Shown: positions 55,617 through 64,000 of the stretch, one piece after another
Layout of the letters: the number at the start of each line of letters is the position of its first letter
Numbering within the stretch: the stretch's first letter is position 1
Origin: Bodo saltans
Lineage: Eukaryota; Euglenozoa; Kinetoplastea; Eubodonida; Bodonidae
Assembly (NCBI GenBank): GCA_001460835.1
Contig: CYKH01002220.1
Coordinates: 1,969-65,968 of the forward strand
Length of the DNA stretch: 64,000 nucleotides
Direction of reading: 5' to 3'
Program-made: the position numbers and the translations under genes
The notes under the pieces: model-generated
Seen by the model: the letters and a program-made list of their open reading frames with translations, nothing else
What the model was told of the DNA's origin: nothing
Databases searched by the model: none

Positions 55617-57371
55617 ATGTCAGTGGAGCTCCAAAAGATCGTTGTGGAATTTCCATCATCATTGGGAAGTGTGCTGGCTACTGGCGGTGCTGAATTGATT
55701 GAGGAGATCCGCGAGCCCACCACGACAACCCCAGCTACGTCTGGTGTGTCGTCGTCAGGCTCATTGCCACCACCAGCCTCGCCCACACCAACCGTTCACA
55801 AGAGATCTCTCCTTGCTCTTGACGAAGAAGAAAGAAGAGAGCGCTTGAAGGCAGCGTCGAGCAGCTCGGTGGTGATCGGTATGGACACCGAGTACCTTGA
55901 CGTGTTGCAGAGGGCAAGAACACGCTTGCTCGGCGACAAACAACTTAAAGACGGATTTTTATTCACAACTGACGCCTCTCTTTGGGCCAACGCTGCGCAG
56001 ATTGTGGAAGCAGTGAGACTTCGCTCTCTCTGTCTCCAGCTGGAGAATCGTGACACGACCGCGTCGGAGCTGGAAGAAGCAGTTGCCATTCACAATGCAG
56101 AGTGCACGTTGCCTGGACGCTATGAAATGACACAAACACCCGTGGCGGCAGAAACGGAAATCTCATTGCTGAGCACCAGCGCGATTGCTGACGACCATTC
56201 TGTTGCTCGTATGCAAGTGGATGTATCCCATAGCAATGATCTGTCAGCACTGTTCAAAGTGAGCGCTGCTCCGGTAAAGCTTTGGTCTGTGAGTGAAGTT
56301 GTGGCGCTGCGAGTGCCTGCCAGCACTGACGTCAAACTTCAGCAAATGCTGATGGCGCACTGCTGCACCAGCGCAAGTACACTAGCGGATATCACCAAAG
56401 CACATCGAAGGGTTGCGACACCTGCAGAAATGGAGCGACCCATCGGCGGCGTTGGTGGCTCCCTCTTTTCACCCCGAGGCTTCGCAACAAGGTTCGCTAT
56501 GAGCCCTGAGACACTGGTCCACCACGTCTTGGGGAGTGGCAGTCAAGCACAACAACAGCCCAACCGTGTTCGTCTGCGTAGCGGCTTGTTTCTCTCGTTG
56601 GTGTCCGTCAATACATTTGTGATTGTGACTCGTCATCTGCGTGGCGCGAAACAGTTGGAATACTCATCGTTGGTTGACGAAAGTTTTTCATCTGGTCTCC
56701 TTGCCCAAGTGGAAGATGCAGTTGGTTCTTCCCCGTTTAGGATGGAGTGGGGCGATGCCATCGAGAAACAATCAGTGGCCGTGCTAAAAGGAGCCAAGCG
56801 GACTGGGGAGCAACTAGCGTCGCTGGTGGCATCGAGTCTGCTCCCTGCAACGTCGTGGCCACCGAAGATTGACTCGCTTTTGAACTGTGCGCCTGATGTT
56901 GATGTACACTTCGTTGCCTTTCCAAGCAAAGGAAACACGTATGCTGTCACATTTGGACCTCGCGCAGAGGAAACGGTTCCGCATGACGAACTTGCTTTGA
57001 AACAATTGAAGCAGGATTTTGCCGCCATGCAAGAGCAATCAGATCTCCTTCAAGCGAAGCTTAACGCGGTTAAGCGAGCACGTGAGGAGGACCGCTCCGG
57101 GAAGCAGAATCATACGGACGATATTTCAGTGCGGCGAGCATCTGCCCTTGACGACCCTGAACGTATTTTGTCGGACCTTCGGGCGACCATCAAATCAATT
57201 TTGATCAAATGTCCAGCTTCGTTCGATGATTTGATGCGCTGCCAAGACTTGCGCGACTTCACGCCGCATGGCGGGCGACCAGTGAAAGATTTGCAAGCGT
57301 CACTTCGCAGTGTCCTACGCGACTTCGCGGTTTTCGACAAAAAGAAGTATTTCTGGAAGACGATGGAATAA
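55617..57371 (+). CDS. hypothetical protein with coiled coil and possible winged-helix end
   Basis: A 584-residue protein with no family recognised. The N-terminal 60 residues are acidic and then Thr/Ser/Pro-rich, and a helical region follows. A strand-rich middle (about 310-370, for example LRSGLFLSLVSVNTFVIVTR) suggests a folded domain. Residues about 460-490 are a coiled coil (LKQDFAAMQEQSDLLQAKLN). The last 65 residues (from ILSDLRATIKSIL to VFDKKKYFWKTME) have the helix-helix-strand pattern of a winged helix. The ATG lies after a T/C-rich leader (55550-55585). It is probably conserved only in kinetoplastids, which is inference. Confidence 0.82.
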   Translation: MSVELQKIVVEFPSSLGSVLATGGAELIEEIREPTTTTPATSGVSSSGSLPPPASPTPTVHKRSLLALDEEERRERLKAASSSSVVIGMDTEYLDVLQRARTRLLGDKQLKDGFLFTTDASLWANAAQIVEAVRLRSLCLQLENRDTTASELEEAVAIHNAECTLPGRYEMTQTPVAAETEISLLSTSAIADDHSVARMQVDVSHSNDLSALFKVSAAPVKLWSVSEVVALRVPASTDVKLQQMLMAHCCTSASTLADITKAHRRVATPAEMERPIGGVGGSLFSPRGFATRFAMSPETLVHHVLGSGSQAQQQPNRVRLRSGLFLSLVSVNTFVIVTRHLRGAKQLEYSSLVDESFSSGLLAQVEDAVGSSPFRMEWGDAIEKQSVAVLKGAKRTGEQLASLVASSLLPATSWPPKIDSLLNCAPDVDVHFVAFPSKGNTYAVTFGPRAEETVPHDELALKQLKQDFAAMQEQSDLLQAKLNAVKRAREEDRSGKQNHTDDISVRRASALDDPERILSDLRATIKSILIKCPASFDDLMRCQDLRDFTPHGGRPVKDLQASLRSVLRDFAVFDKKKYFWKTME

Positions 57372-57501
57372 TTGTTGTCGTTGTTGTTTTAAATTTTCGG
57401 TGAATTCACACAGAAAATCTCAAACTCGTGTTTTTGCTTTTAATTCGCTCTCTTTTACCCTCGTTGTTCTCTACAAACTGAAGAGTAACCCCACAAAAAT
57501 A

Positions 57502-58497
57502 ATGGGAAAGGGCGCGCGATCGAAGAAGCCGACAAAGAAGTTTGTGAAGAGGTACGCGTTGGCCGACACTACTTCGCACGAGGTCGACCCCAAACTTGTT
57601 GAGAAGTACCGTATCACTCGCCAGGCTGACAAAAAGCGTGCTCTCTACAACGAGCTTCGTACACAGAATAAAGATGCCAAACGTGCTCGTCGCGAGGGAC
57701 GCGAGAAAGAGCGGAAGGTGCTGAAAGACAAAGCGCCAGCGAAGCTGATTCCGAAAACAAAGGAGCGGCTGCGAAAGCCGGATGAAACATTTGTTGACCC
57801 GATTGAAGACGATCACGAAATTGTCAAGGATGAGGCGGATGATGAGTTTGCCGCATTCTTCAAAAATCGAAAGAACCCGCGTATCTTGATTACCACTGGG
57901 CAGCGCCCTTCGTACAAGACGAAGGTGTTTGTGAAGGAAGCAAAGTGGCTGTTCCCAAATTGCCTCTACAGACCCCGCAAGGACTACACTCTGCAGGAAA
58001 TTACACAATTCTGTTTGAACCGAAAATTCACAGATTTGATTGTGATTACCGAGCGTCTCAAGCAGCCGTTCAATATGATCGTGTCCCACTTGCCCGAAGG
58101 TCCCACCGCTACTTTCCGCATTTCCAACTTCTTGTCCAACAAAGAGCTGAACAACACTGCTGAGCGAACGGAGCACTACCCTGAGCTCATCTTCAAGAAT
58201 TTCGACACTCGTCTAGGTCGCCGTATTGGCCGTATGCTAGAATGTTTGTTCCCATCGACGCGAGACTACGCTGGTCGTGCAGTGGCCACGTTCCACAATC
58301 AGCGAGATTACATTTTCCTCCGAGTGCATCGTTACATCTTTGACAGCATGACTGCGGTGCGGATACAGGAAATGGGTCCTAGGTTTACTCTGCGTTTGCT
58401 ATCGCTGCAATCTGGTACTTTTGACACGCAGTTTGGTGAGTACGAGTGGTTCCGTAAGAAGGTGCACGACGACGATAAGCTGGAGTGGTACATGTAA
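57502..58497 (+). CDS. RPF1: ribosome production factor 1 (Brix domain)
   Basis: A 331-residue Brix-family protein needed in the nucleolus for 60S subunit assembly. The N-terminal 110 residues are very basic (for example KRARREGREKERKVL). The Brix domain follows from about residue 130. NPRILITTGQRPSYKTKVF, LPEGPTATFRI, FDTRLGRRIGRMLECLFP and HNQRDYIFLRVHRYIF match RPF1, and MGPRFTLRLLSLQSGTFD with GEYEW at the end is the RPF1 signature. RPF2 and IMP4 differ in these stretches. The frame is open from 57310, overlapping the previous gene. ATG 57502 follows a clear T/C tract (57445-57472) and begins the conserved MGKGARSKKP. Confidence 0.95.
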   Translation: MGKGARSKKPTKKFVKRYALADTTSHEVDPKLVEKYRITRQADKKRALYNELRTQNKDAKRARREGREKERKVLKDKAPAKLIPKTKERLRKPDETFVDPIEDDHEIVKDEADDEFAAFFKNRKNPRILITTGQRPSYKTKVFVKEAKWLFPNCLYRPRKDYTLQEITQFCLNRKFTDLIVITERLKQPFNMIVSHLPEGPTATFRISNFLSNKELNNTAERTEHYPELIFKNFDTRLGRRIGRMLECLFPSTRDYAGRAVATFHNQRDYIFLRVHRYIFDSMTAVRIQEMGPRFTLRLLSLQSGTFDTQFGEYEWFRKKVHDDDKLEWYM

Positions 58498-58776
58498 GCT
58501 CACTCCACGAGATAACGGAGCAAAAAACCTTTCTACAGTTAGTCAAGAGGTTTATGTGACCGAGGCAGTCCATCAACAACAACGCACCCATTTTTCGATT
58601 AAGAACGTTGTGTTTTACTGCTGCTGTGCACAAAATTCCCATTTGGCGCTGATGATCATTATTTTCGTGGATTGTCAACGACCCTCCCGCGTTTTTTTCA
58701 TTTCTCTTTGACACAGTACAAAGCAAGTTCGTTTTTGTCATAGATTTCCTTTTTTTAAAGTGAATCTGGGGCCTTC

Positions 58777-60504
58777 ATGTCGATAGAAACTGCCCGTATT
58801 CAAGCCCTTATGGAGCGCATGAATGCGAAGAATCCCGTGCGTCTTGGTGCCACATACGAAGCCAGTGGTCCCTCCCCTTCTTCGTCGTTGCAATCGACAA
58901 TTGTAGTGCCACAACGAGCATCGGAGTCTAGCATTGATCGCTCCGCCTCGTCGAGCAGTCAACTAGACTCCATCCAAGTGGTTCTCAATCGACTTCAGTA
59001 CAATTTTCTCCCTCAAACGTTTTTTACACTTGAGAAGAACAGAGCGTTTTATCGAGTCGCTGGAACTGCGAAGGAGATATTGCAAGAGTCCCTTCCCATT
59101 CGTTGCCTGGAGGCCACCTTCTTGGCGCTGTACCTCAGCTGCCCTATGAGAGATGTAGAACGCTTTCCGATTAGCTTTAAGTCACGTGCTGCAAACACAG
59201 GTCAAACCCACAGGCATATTGTTCTTGGTGTCAAGCACAAGGGGTTGTACGGGGCGTTGGGCCTTTCCCGCAGCGCGCTGCTCATGAACAAACCACTTCT
59301 CTACAAAAGTATCCCGGAATTATTGGAAGTGTATTGTCAATGCTACCAGCAGGTTGGCCATCAGCTGATTTCTTTCAAACTTGGATTGTTTGTCACGCAC
59401 GATCAGTACTCCAAGATCGTGCCGTGCTGGAGATTTGTGTCACTCACACCAACGCAACCGTTTCATCGAATTCAAGATTGCGTCAAGACGGCGACCACTG
59501 TTGAGCATTTCGAGCTCCTCTTGCCGGTCATGTCGGATCAATACCTCAAGATGCACACACCTGGACATGCATTCGTTGACGTGGCGCCGCACACACCACT
59601 TCTTGCCAACGCACCACAAGCCTTCGGCGCGAGTGTCGCGTCTGCTTCGTCTGCAACAAAGCCGTCGAGTGCACCACCGCAGCACTTGACGATCGCAACT
59701 GACGCAGATGACGACGTCTCGGACTCAGAAGAGAATCAACGAAGGATTTCGTGCGTCATTGGTATGCTATCGCCCTTCAGCCCACCAAGTCTGCCCTCCT
59801 CTGCAGCTGCGACTACGGATCTCGGCCGCAGCAAATTTTCATCAAGGCTGCGCAGGGTAGTGCACGAAAATCCACTCGAGACGTCTGGGATGGTGAGCTC
59901 TAATTCAACCGGAACGGCGACTGGTGCGACGGGGACGCCGACTAGCAGGCGGTCACGAACTGTGCCTGCATCCAGACGCCCCCGTGGTCCCATGGAACTT
60001 ACCGCAGAGCCAACTGCTTCCTCTCAAGGAGCTTCACAGGAACCTGAAATCAGTGATGCGCCACTTGAGAGGCAGCCGTCGATGGGCACAGAGCGTGCCA
60101 ACGCGTTTTTGAACATGATGGAACTCGCACCGCCACCGGCAATGTTGTCAACGCCATCCTCCATAAGGCCTCCGCTGCTCGAGGGAGGACTCACATCGTA
60201 CGGCAGTGCCGCAGTGCTGCGGAGTCAGCCGTCAGAACCCGTTGAGCCGCGCAGTGCACAGTCCTTCTCACACTCAAGAGTGACCCACTCATCATCAGAA
60301 ACAGAGCGGCCTGCTCCAACAGGCGGCACGATAGTCGCACCTCAACAACAACATCCGTCCACTGCTGGAGGCCGTGTCGTGAGCAAACAAAGACCAGCAG
60401 CATCCAACAATTTTCAACAGTCGGGCGGTGGCGGCGGTGTTCCACCGAAGAAGCCGCTTCCAAAGTCATCTTCCTCAACTTCAGTGTTGAGAGTTGACAT
60501 TTAG
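58777..60504 (+). CDS. VASH: vasohibin (tubulin tyrosine carboxypeptidase)
   Basis: A 575-residue protein. Its region 95-260 matches vasohibins, the transglutaminase-like cysteine proteases that remove the C-terminal tyrosine of alpha-tubulin. The catalytic triad of VASH1 (Cys169, His204, Ser221) corresponds to Cys110 in LPIRCLEATFLALYLSC, His147 in RHIVLGVKHKGLYGALGLS and Ser164 in GLSRSALLMNKP. VERFPISFKS between them is also typical. The following LISFKLGLFVTHD belongs to the fold. The C-terminal 300 residues are disordered and Ser/Pro/Thr-rich, much longer than in animal vasohibins (about 365 residues in total). No gene for the small partner SVBP is seen nearby. Kinetoplastids have a known VASH, so the call is safe. 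Confidence 0.95.
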   Translation: MSIETARIQALMERMNAKNPVRLGATYEASGPSPSSSLQSTIVVPQRASESSIDRSASSSSQLDSIQVVLNRLQYNFLPQTFFTLEKNRAFYRVAGTAKEILQESLPIRCLEATFLALYLSCPMRDVERFPISFKSRAANTGQTHRHIVLGVKHKGLYGALGLSRSALLMNKPLLYKSIPELLEVYCQCYQQVGHQLISFKLGLFVTHDQYSKIVPCWRFVSLTPTQPFHRIQDCVKTATTVEHFELLLPVMSDQYLKMHTPGHAFVDVAPHTPLLANAPQAFGASVASASSATKPSSAPPQHLTIATDADDDVSDSEENQRRISCVIGMLSPFSPPSLPSSAAATTDLGRSKFSSRLRRVVHENPLETSGMVSSNSTGTATGATGTPTSRRSRTVPASRRPRGPMELTAEPTASSQGASQEPEISDAPLERQPSMGTERANAFLNMMELAPPPAMLSTPSSIRPPLLEGGLTSYGSAAVLRSQPSEPVEPRSAQSFSHSRVTHSSSETERPAPTGGTIVAPQQQHPSTAGGRVVSKQRPAASNNFQQSGGGGGVPPKKPLPKSSSSTSVLRVDI

Positions 60505-60809
60505 TTACTCGCTCCATGACGTGTTTCTTTGCATTTCAAGTTTCCCACTACTTTTCTTCCAATAAATTTGCGAGACTCTCTTCCCTATCTGAATGTGGCG
60601 CTTGAATTTTCTGAGATACGGAAGCAAGCAACAACTGACGAAGGAAAATGCAGCTTTCATTTGTTGTGTTTGTTTTGACAGCTCCGGAGCGTCAAAGTTT
60701 TCTTGTGTACATTATTCTCGAGAGGTTCAAAAGCGCTGGCAATCAGATTTTTGATTTTCACTCATTCATAATGCCGTTGCCGTTGCTTTGTCTCTTTTAG
60801 AAACGAAAT
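60505..60809. other. intergenic region with strong splice acceptor
   Basis: About 305 bases without a gene. The end, gctttgtctcttttag (AG at 60799-60800), is a near-ideal trans-splice acceptor nine bases before the next ATG. Confidence 0.65.
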
Positions 60810-61616
60810 ATGCAATTCGCTCTTATCGTTGCTGCCCTGGTTGCTGGCGTTGTTGTTACCCAGGATCCCGCTCCCGGCTGGCTGGCGTACGCCACCGCAC
60901 AGTGCCCCGCCGGCACACGCATCACGCACATGGAGGCCAAGTGGCTTGTTGGCCAGAACCCCCCTCAAAGCTTTGCCTTCTTCAGCCCTTGGTTCGGCAT
61001 TGACACTACCGACAACCTTAACTTGCTTCAGCCCGTCAACCCGTGGCTCGGCACCTCATGGTCTATGTACACCGAGTACTATCAGTGGAGCCCCACCCAC
61101 AACAAAGACAGCGCACAGTACTCTGTGAACGCTGGCGATCAGCTCTTTGGCCAGATTACCTTTAACGGGGAGTCAGAACAATCCTACACCCTTAAGCAAA
61201 CAGACGTCACCTCTGGCCAGACCAGCGAGATGGTCATCCCGGTGCAGGTCGGTAGCGACGGACAGCACAAGAACTACACCGTCCAGTACATCGTGTATGA
61301 GAAGGTAGCCCAGTGCAACCAGTACCCTCCGGACCAGAAGGTTGTCTTCAATGACATTAAGGTATTCTGCAATGGCGTCCAGGTTGCCCCTCAGTGGACC
61401 ACCGGCATTGTGGAGAACGTTTGTGATTTCAAGGCGACCCCAGTGAGCTCATCCCAAGTGGAGATCACCTGGAATATCGATGGCGTTCCACCAACCCAGA
61501 AGCAACTGGAGCGCGCCGCTACCTCTGCGATCTACAAGAATAACCGCATTGATCACGTCGCCATGAACCGCGCCATCAAGAAGGAGATGAACATTATGAA
61601 GGAGAAGACGAACTAG
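60810..61616 (+). CDS. secreted eqolisin-fold (peptidase G1-like) protein
   Basis: A 268-residue protein with a clear signal peptide (MQFALIVAALVAGVVVTQ). The rest resembles the concanavalin-like beta-sandwich of eqolisins (G1 glutamic peptidases). FSPWFGIDTTDNLNLLQPV aligns by eye with xWVGIDGxxxxTAILQTGV, which holds the catalytic Gln. YTEYYQWSP aligns with YDAWYEWYP, VNAGDQLFGQI with ISEGDSIKVTV, and YTVQYIVYEK with the xAEWIVED strand that carries the catalytic Glu. In that strand the first Glu is Gln here, so peptidase activity is doubtful. The last 40 residues are a charged helix rich in K and M. Codons are enriched in C-ending forms, suggesting high expression. Alternatively it is a lectin-like cell-surface or phagosomal protein. 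Confidence 0.8.
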   Translation: MQFALIVAALVAGVVVTQDPAPGWLAYATAQCPAGTRITHMEAKWLVGQNPPQSFAFFSPWFGIDTTDNLNLLQPVNPWLGTSWSMYTEYYQWSPTHNKDSAQYSVNAGDQLFGQITFNGESEQSYTLKQTDVTSGQTSEMVIPVQVGSDGQHKNYTVQYIVYEKVAQCNQYPPDQKVVFNDIKVFCNGVQVAPQWTTGIVENVCDFKATPVSSSQVEITWNIDGVPPTQKQLERAATSAIYKNNRIDHVAMNRAIKKEMNIMKEKTN

Positions 61617-61872
61617 CCGATGTATTGTTCATCGCAGCCCTTCAAACGTAAGTTGATCCTGCCAACCGAACGAAAAAGCCTGATCGGTGATGCAGCTTGT
61701 TGCAGTACAGAAAGAAACGAACGCACACAAGGTCCTTTGAGGAGTTTCACATGAATACAAATTTATTTCTCCCACTTAAGCCTCTCTTATTTTTCAGTCG
61801 TGTGAGAGCATTGAAAGAAAGATCATCTAAGAAAAACACTCGCCATCGAAGAAAAAACGTGCATCTGCATAA

Positions 61873-64000
61873 ATGGCATCACTCTCAAAGCTGTCTCGAG
61901 ACGGTTTGCACCGCGGTGGTGCTGCAGCAATTGGCCGATCATTGCAAGACCGTAAAGTTCATCTTACCTCGCTGCTCACCGCCTGCGCCTACGCCGCCGT
62001 GTTTCTCATCCAGCGTCACTTTATGCGGTACTATCGACGCATTGTGGGCGATTACTACACGACGGATGATGCTGAATGGAGCCCTAATCTCTACCCTGAC
62101 TTTAAGAAGATCTGCAAGATTGCCCTGCCTACCATCTGGTCGAAAGAAGGACTGGGCTCGATCGTTTTCATTTTGTTGTTTGCGGTGAAGGCGATTCTAC
62201 GCGTCACTATCTCGGCCATTGACGGCAGAGTGCTGACGACGTTGGTCACACCTCGTGGCCTCCGTGCCAACACTTCATTTGGCTCTCTTCGGGCTGCCCT
62301 CGCAGCAAAGCTCAGTGCCAGTCTTGCAGCATCTGCTGTGTCGGGATGCATTGAGCATCTTCGGCACTGGTTGATTACAGCGTATCGAGGCCGACTGACG
62401 CACTACTTCCACAACCGCTTCTACGAGAAGCTTACCTACTACCACGGTACAGCACTGGAGAGTCATCTAGAGGCTGCCGACACTGTCATCACGAATTACT
62501 GTGGGGAGTTCGCAGAACACTTTGCAGAGCTCCCTTATTATTTCTTGATGCCTTTCCTCGAGGCGACGATGAGCCTTATTGCCCTGGTGCGCATCACCGG
62601 AGGCAAAAGCGCAGGCATGATGATGGCAGTGGTGCTGGCCTCACTCAGTGTCCTGCGCACAGTGACGCCTCCATTTGGCCGCATTCACGCCGCCGTTCTC
62701 CAGCGTGAGGACGAATTCCGAAGAATGCACACCAACGCGATTAACAATGTCGAATCGATTGCGATGCACGGAGCCGGGACCTTCACAAGAAATCGACTGA
62801 ATGCTCAATTCGATGAAGTGAAGACGTCGTTGGATGAGGCCAGCCTTGCGAAAGGACATTTTGACATGCTTGAGGGGTCTATTGCAGCTGTATGGAGTGC
62901 AGCAGCCTACGCTATTTGCTCCCTTTCTTCGTCAATGGCTGGGCATGGGGGCGAGCGCGGCAAGACAGCTCGCATGAGCGCTGCTGTGGTTCAGCTCCGC
63001 CTGATTGGCGATTTCAACGTCTCTGTCAAAGATCTAATCGTCAACATTCGTGAGGTTTCCCATTTGTCTGAGTTTACAACGAAACTTGCTGCGTTTGAAA
63101 CGACCCTCGACAAAGTCGCAGCAGGAAAGTTCCACAGAGACCCGTTTACGCATGGCCTCGGTGTCATGACCCCCAGTACCACGAATGATGGCGTCTCGCC
63201 TTCCTCTGCGTCAAGTCCCGATGCCCTAGGAAGCAGTACGACGTCGTCCCCTCCACAGAGCCCGCAATACCGCGGCTCATTCCGTGTGGTGGAGAATCAC
63301 ACGTCTAAGTCTCGGATGGGCAGTCTTGTGACCTTTGATCACGTCAATGTTGTGAACCCCGCGGGGACTCTTTTGGTCTCGAAGTTATCTCTTGATATTG
63401 CCGAAGGACAAGACTGGGCTATTGTCGGTCCCAACGGTTGTGGAAAAAGCTCCGTGCTGCGCTTGATGGCGAAGTTGTGGCCCCCAGAATGCGGACGGCT
63501 GACGCTTGATGCGTCGGTGCTGTTCTGCTTCCTCCCCCAAACTCCGTATCTCCTTCCAAAGAGCACCATGGTGGAGCAAATTTGCTTTCCAGATGAGCCG
63601 ATGGTTGATGATGGGCCACTCAAAAGCAATCGTGTTGCGAGTATGTACGGCCTTGATACTCTCGACAGCCCAATGTCGCCGCCACCGCCACCTCCCTGCG
63701 TTCGCGGCAGTATCACCGCACAAGAAAGAGCCTTGCTTTCGGAAGCCATGAGCATGGCAACTGGCAGCAGCGTCATCGACCACCTCGGCGGGTGGGACAG
63801 TCCCACCGTTGGACTGCTTCCGACGCGGGCGAATCGAGAGTTCGACTGGTCATCTCTCAGCGGTGGTCAACGCCAGAAGCTGGCTCTCGCGCGTGCCTTT
63901 TACCATGCACGAAAAGCGGAGATCAAAGGAGATCGATGCATTTGTGTCCTTGACGAGTCCACTTCGATGATGGACCACGAAGCGGAGCAGATGGTGTTTA
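61873..64000 (+). CDS. ABCD-type (peroxisomal/glycosomal) ABC half-transporter, cut by window end
   Basis: The frame opens at ATG 61873 and is still open at the window edge, giving 709 residues. The N-terminal half has several membrane segments in the ALD/ABCD pattern. It includes VTISAIDGRVLTTLV, RGRLTHYFHNRFYEKLTYYH and the ELPYYFLMPFLEATMSLIAL stretch. The ATPase domain from about 480 has Walker A VGPNGCGKSSVLRL, Q-loop FLPQTPYLLP, ABC signature LSGGQRQKLALARAFYHARK and Walker B CICVLDEST. FYHARK after the signature is typical of ABCD proteins. In trypanosomes these are the glycosomal GAT proteins that import acyl-CoA. Between signature and Q-loop there is a Pro/Ser-rich insert (SPMSPPPPPP, about 595-605). 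The C-terminal end lies outside the window. Confidence 0.92.
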   Translation, partial: MASLSKLSRDGLHRGGAAAIGRSLQDRKVHLTSLLTACAYAAVFLIQRHFMRYYRRIVGDYYTTDDAEWSPNLYPDFKKICKIALPTIWSKEGLGSIVFILLFAVKAILRVTISAIDGRVLTTLVTPRGLRANTSFGSLRAALAAKLSASLAASAVSGCIEHLRHWLITAYRGRLTHYFHNRFYEKLTYYHGTALESHLEAADTVITNYCGEFAEHFAELPYYFLMPFLEATMSLIALVRITGGKSAGMMMAVVLASLSVLRTVTPPFGRIHAAVLQREDEFRRMHTNAINNVESIAMHGAGTFTRNRLNAQFDEVKTSLDEASLAKGHFDMLEGSIAAVWSAAAYAICSLSSSMAGHGGERGKTARMSAAVVQLRLIGDFNVSVKDLIVNIREVSHLSEFTTKLAAFETTLDKVAAGKFHRDPFTHGLGVMTPSTTNDGVSPSSASSPDALGSSTTSSPPQSPQYRGSFRVVENHTSKSRMGSLVTFDHVNVVNPAGTLLVSKLSLDIAEGQDWAIVGPNGCGKSSVLRLMAKLWPPECGRLTLDASVLFCFLPQTPYLLPKSTMVEQICFPDEPMVDDGPLKSNRVASMYGLDTLDSPMSPPPPPPCVRGSITAQERALLSEAMSMATGSSVIDHLGGWDSPTVGLLPTRANREFDWSSLSGGQRQKLALARAFYHARKAEIKGDRCICVLDESTSMMDHEAEQMVF

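Overview
The window looks like a piece of a kinetoplastid nuclear genome, most likely a free-living bodonid of the Bodo saltans type (organism call is inference). Across 64 kb every convincing gene lies on the + strand. No gene has an intron, and genes are separated by short gaps. Most start codons sit just after a pyrimidine-rich tract and an AG, as expected for spliced-leader trans-splicing of a polycistronic transcript. Several families present (PUF proteins, vasohibin, Aurora kinase, a fused Nup98-96, an ABCD-type transporter) suit a kinetoplastid. Codon use is only mildly biased except in EF-1alpha, unlike the GC-rich third positions of Leishmania. Two runs of 300 N (30187-30486 and 45921-46220) are assembly gaps, and each cuts a gene.

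Layout. 1-740: a non-coding stretch with three back-to-back exact tandem duplications. 0.7-9 kb: carnitine acyltransferase, Pol III subunit RPC34, an Aurora-type kinase, a possible pseudokinase, a two-RRM protein and a two-domain AAA ATPase. 9.1-13.7 kb: a nuclear pore pair, made of a small protein with three GLEBS-like (Rae1/Gle2-binding) units followed by an FG-repeat Nup98-96 homologue. 13.9-21 kb: a multi-pass membrane protein and two PUF paralogues separated by a 1.9-kb non-coding spacer. 22-30 kb: a small hypothetical protein, ATG9, a tail-anchored p23/CS-domain protein, and a large protein with a duplicated PH-like module and a WD40 propeller. 30-38 kb: a gap-truncated gene, a mitochondrial-type DnaJ, ribokinase, a membrane-anchored cyclophilin, a zinc-knuckle/TARG1-macrodomain/RGG fusion, a disordered protein, and phosphatidylserine decarboxylase. 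38-45.8 kb: two tandem Ser/Pro-rich paralogues with APY-x3-TPR motifs, a disordered coiled-coil protein and a BTB/T1 protein. 46.2-53.7 kb: one giant helical-repeat protein. 54-64 kb: EF-1alpha, a hypothetical protein, RPF1, vasohibin, a secreted eqolisin-fold protein, and an ABCD half-transporter running off the right edge.

Neighbours are mostly unrelated in function, which is normal for kinetoplastid gene clusters. The exceptions are the adjacent GLEBS-like and Nup98-96 genes, the two PUF genes, the two APY-x3-TPR genes, and possibly the kinase/pseudokinase pair. The most notable signal is the apparent separation of the GLEBS element from Nup98 into its own three-copy gene next door. No rRNA, tRNA, CRISPR array, transposon or virus-like element was recognised.
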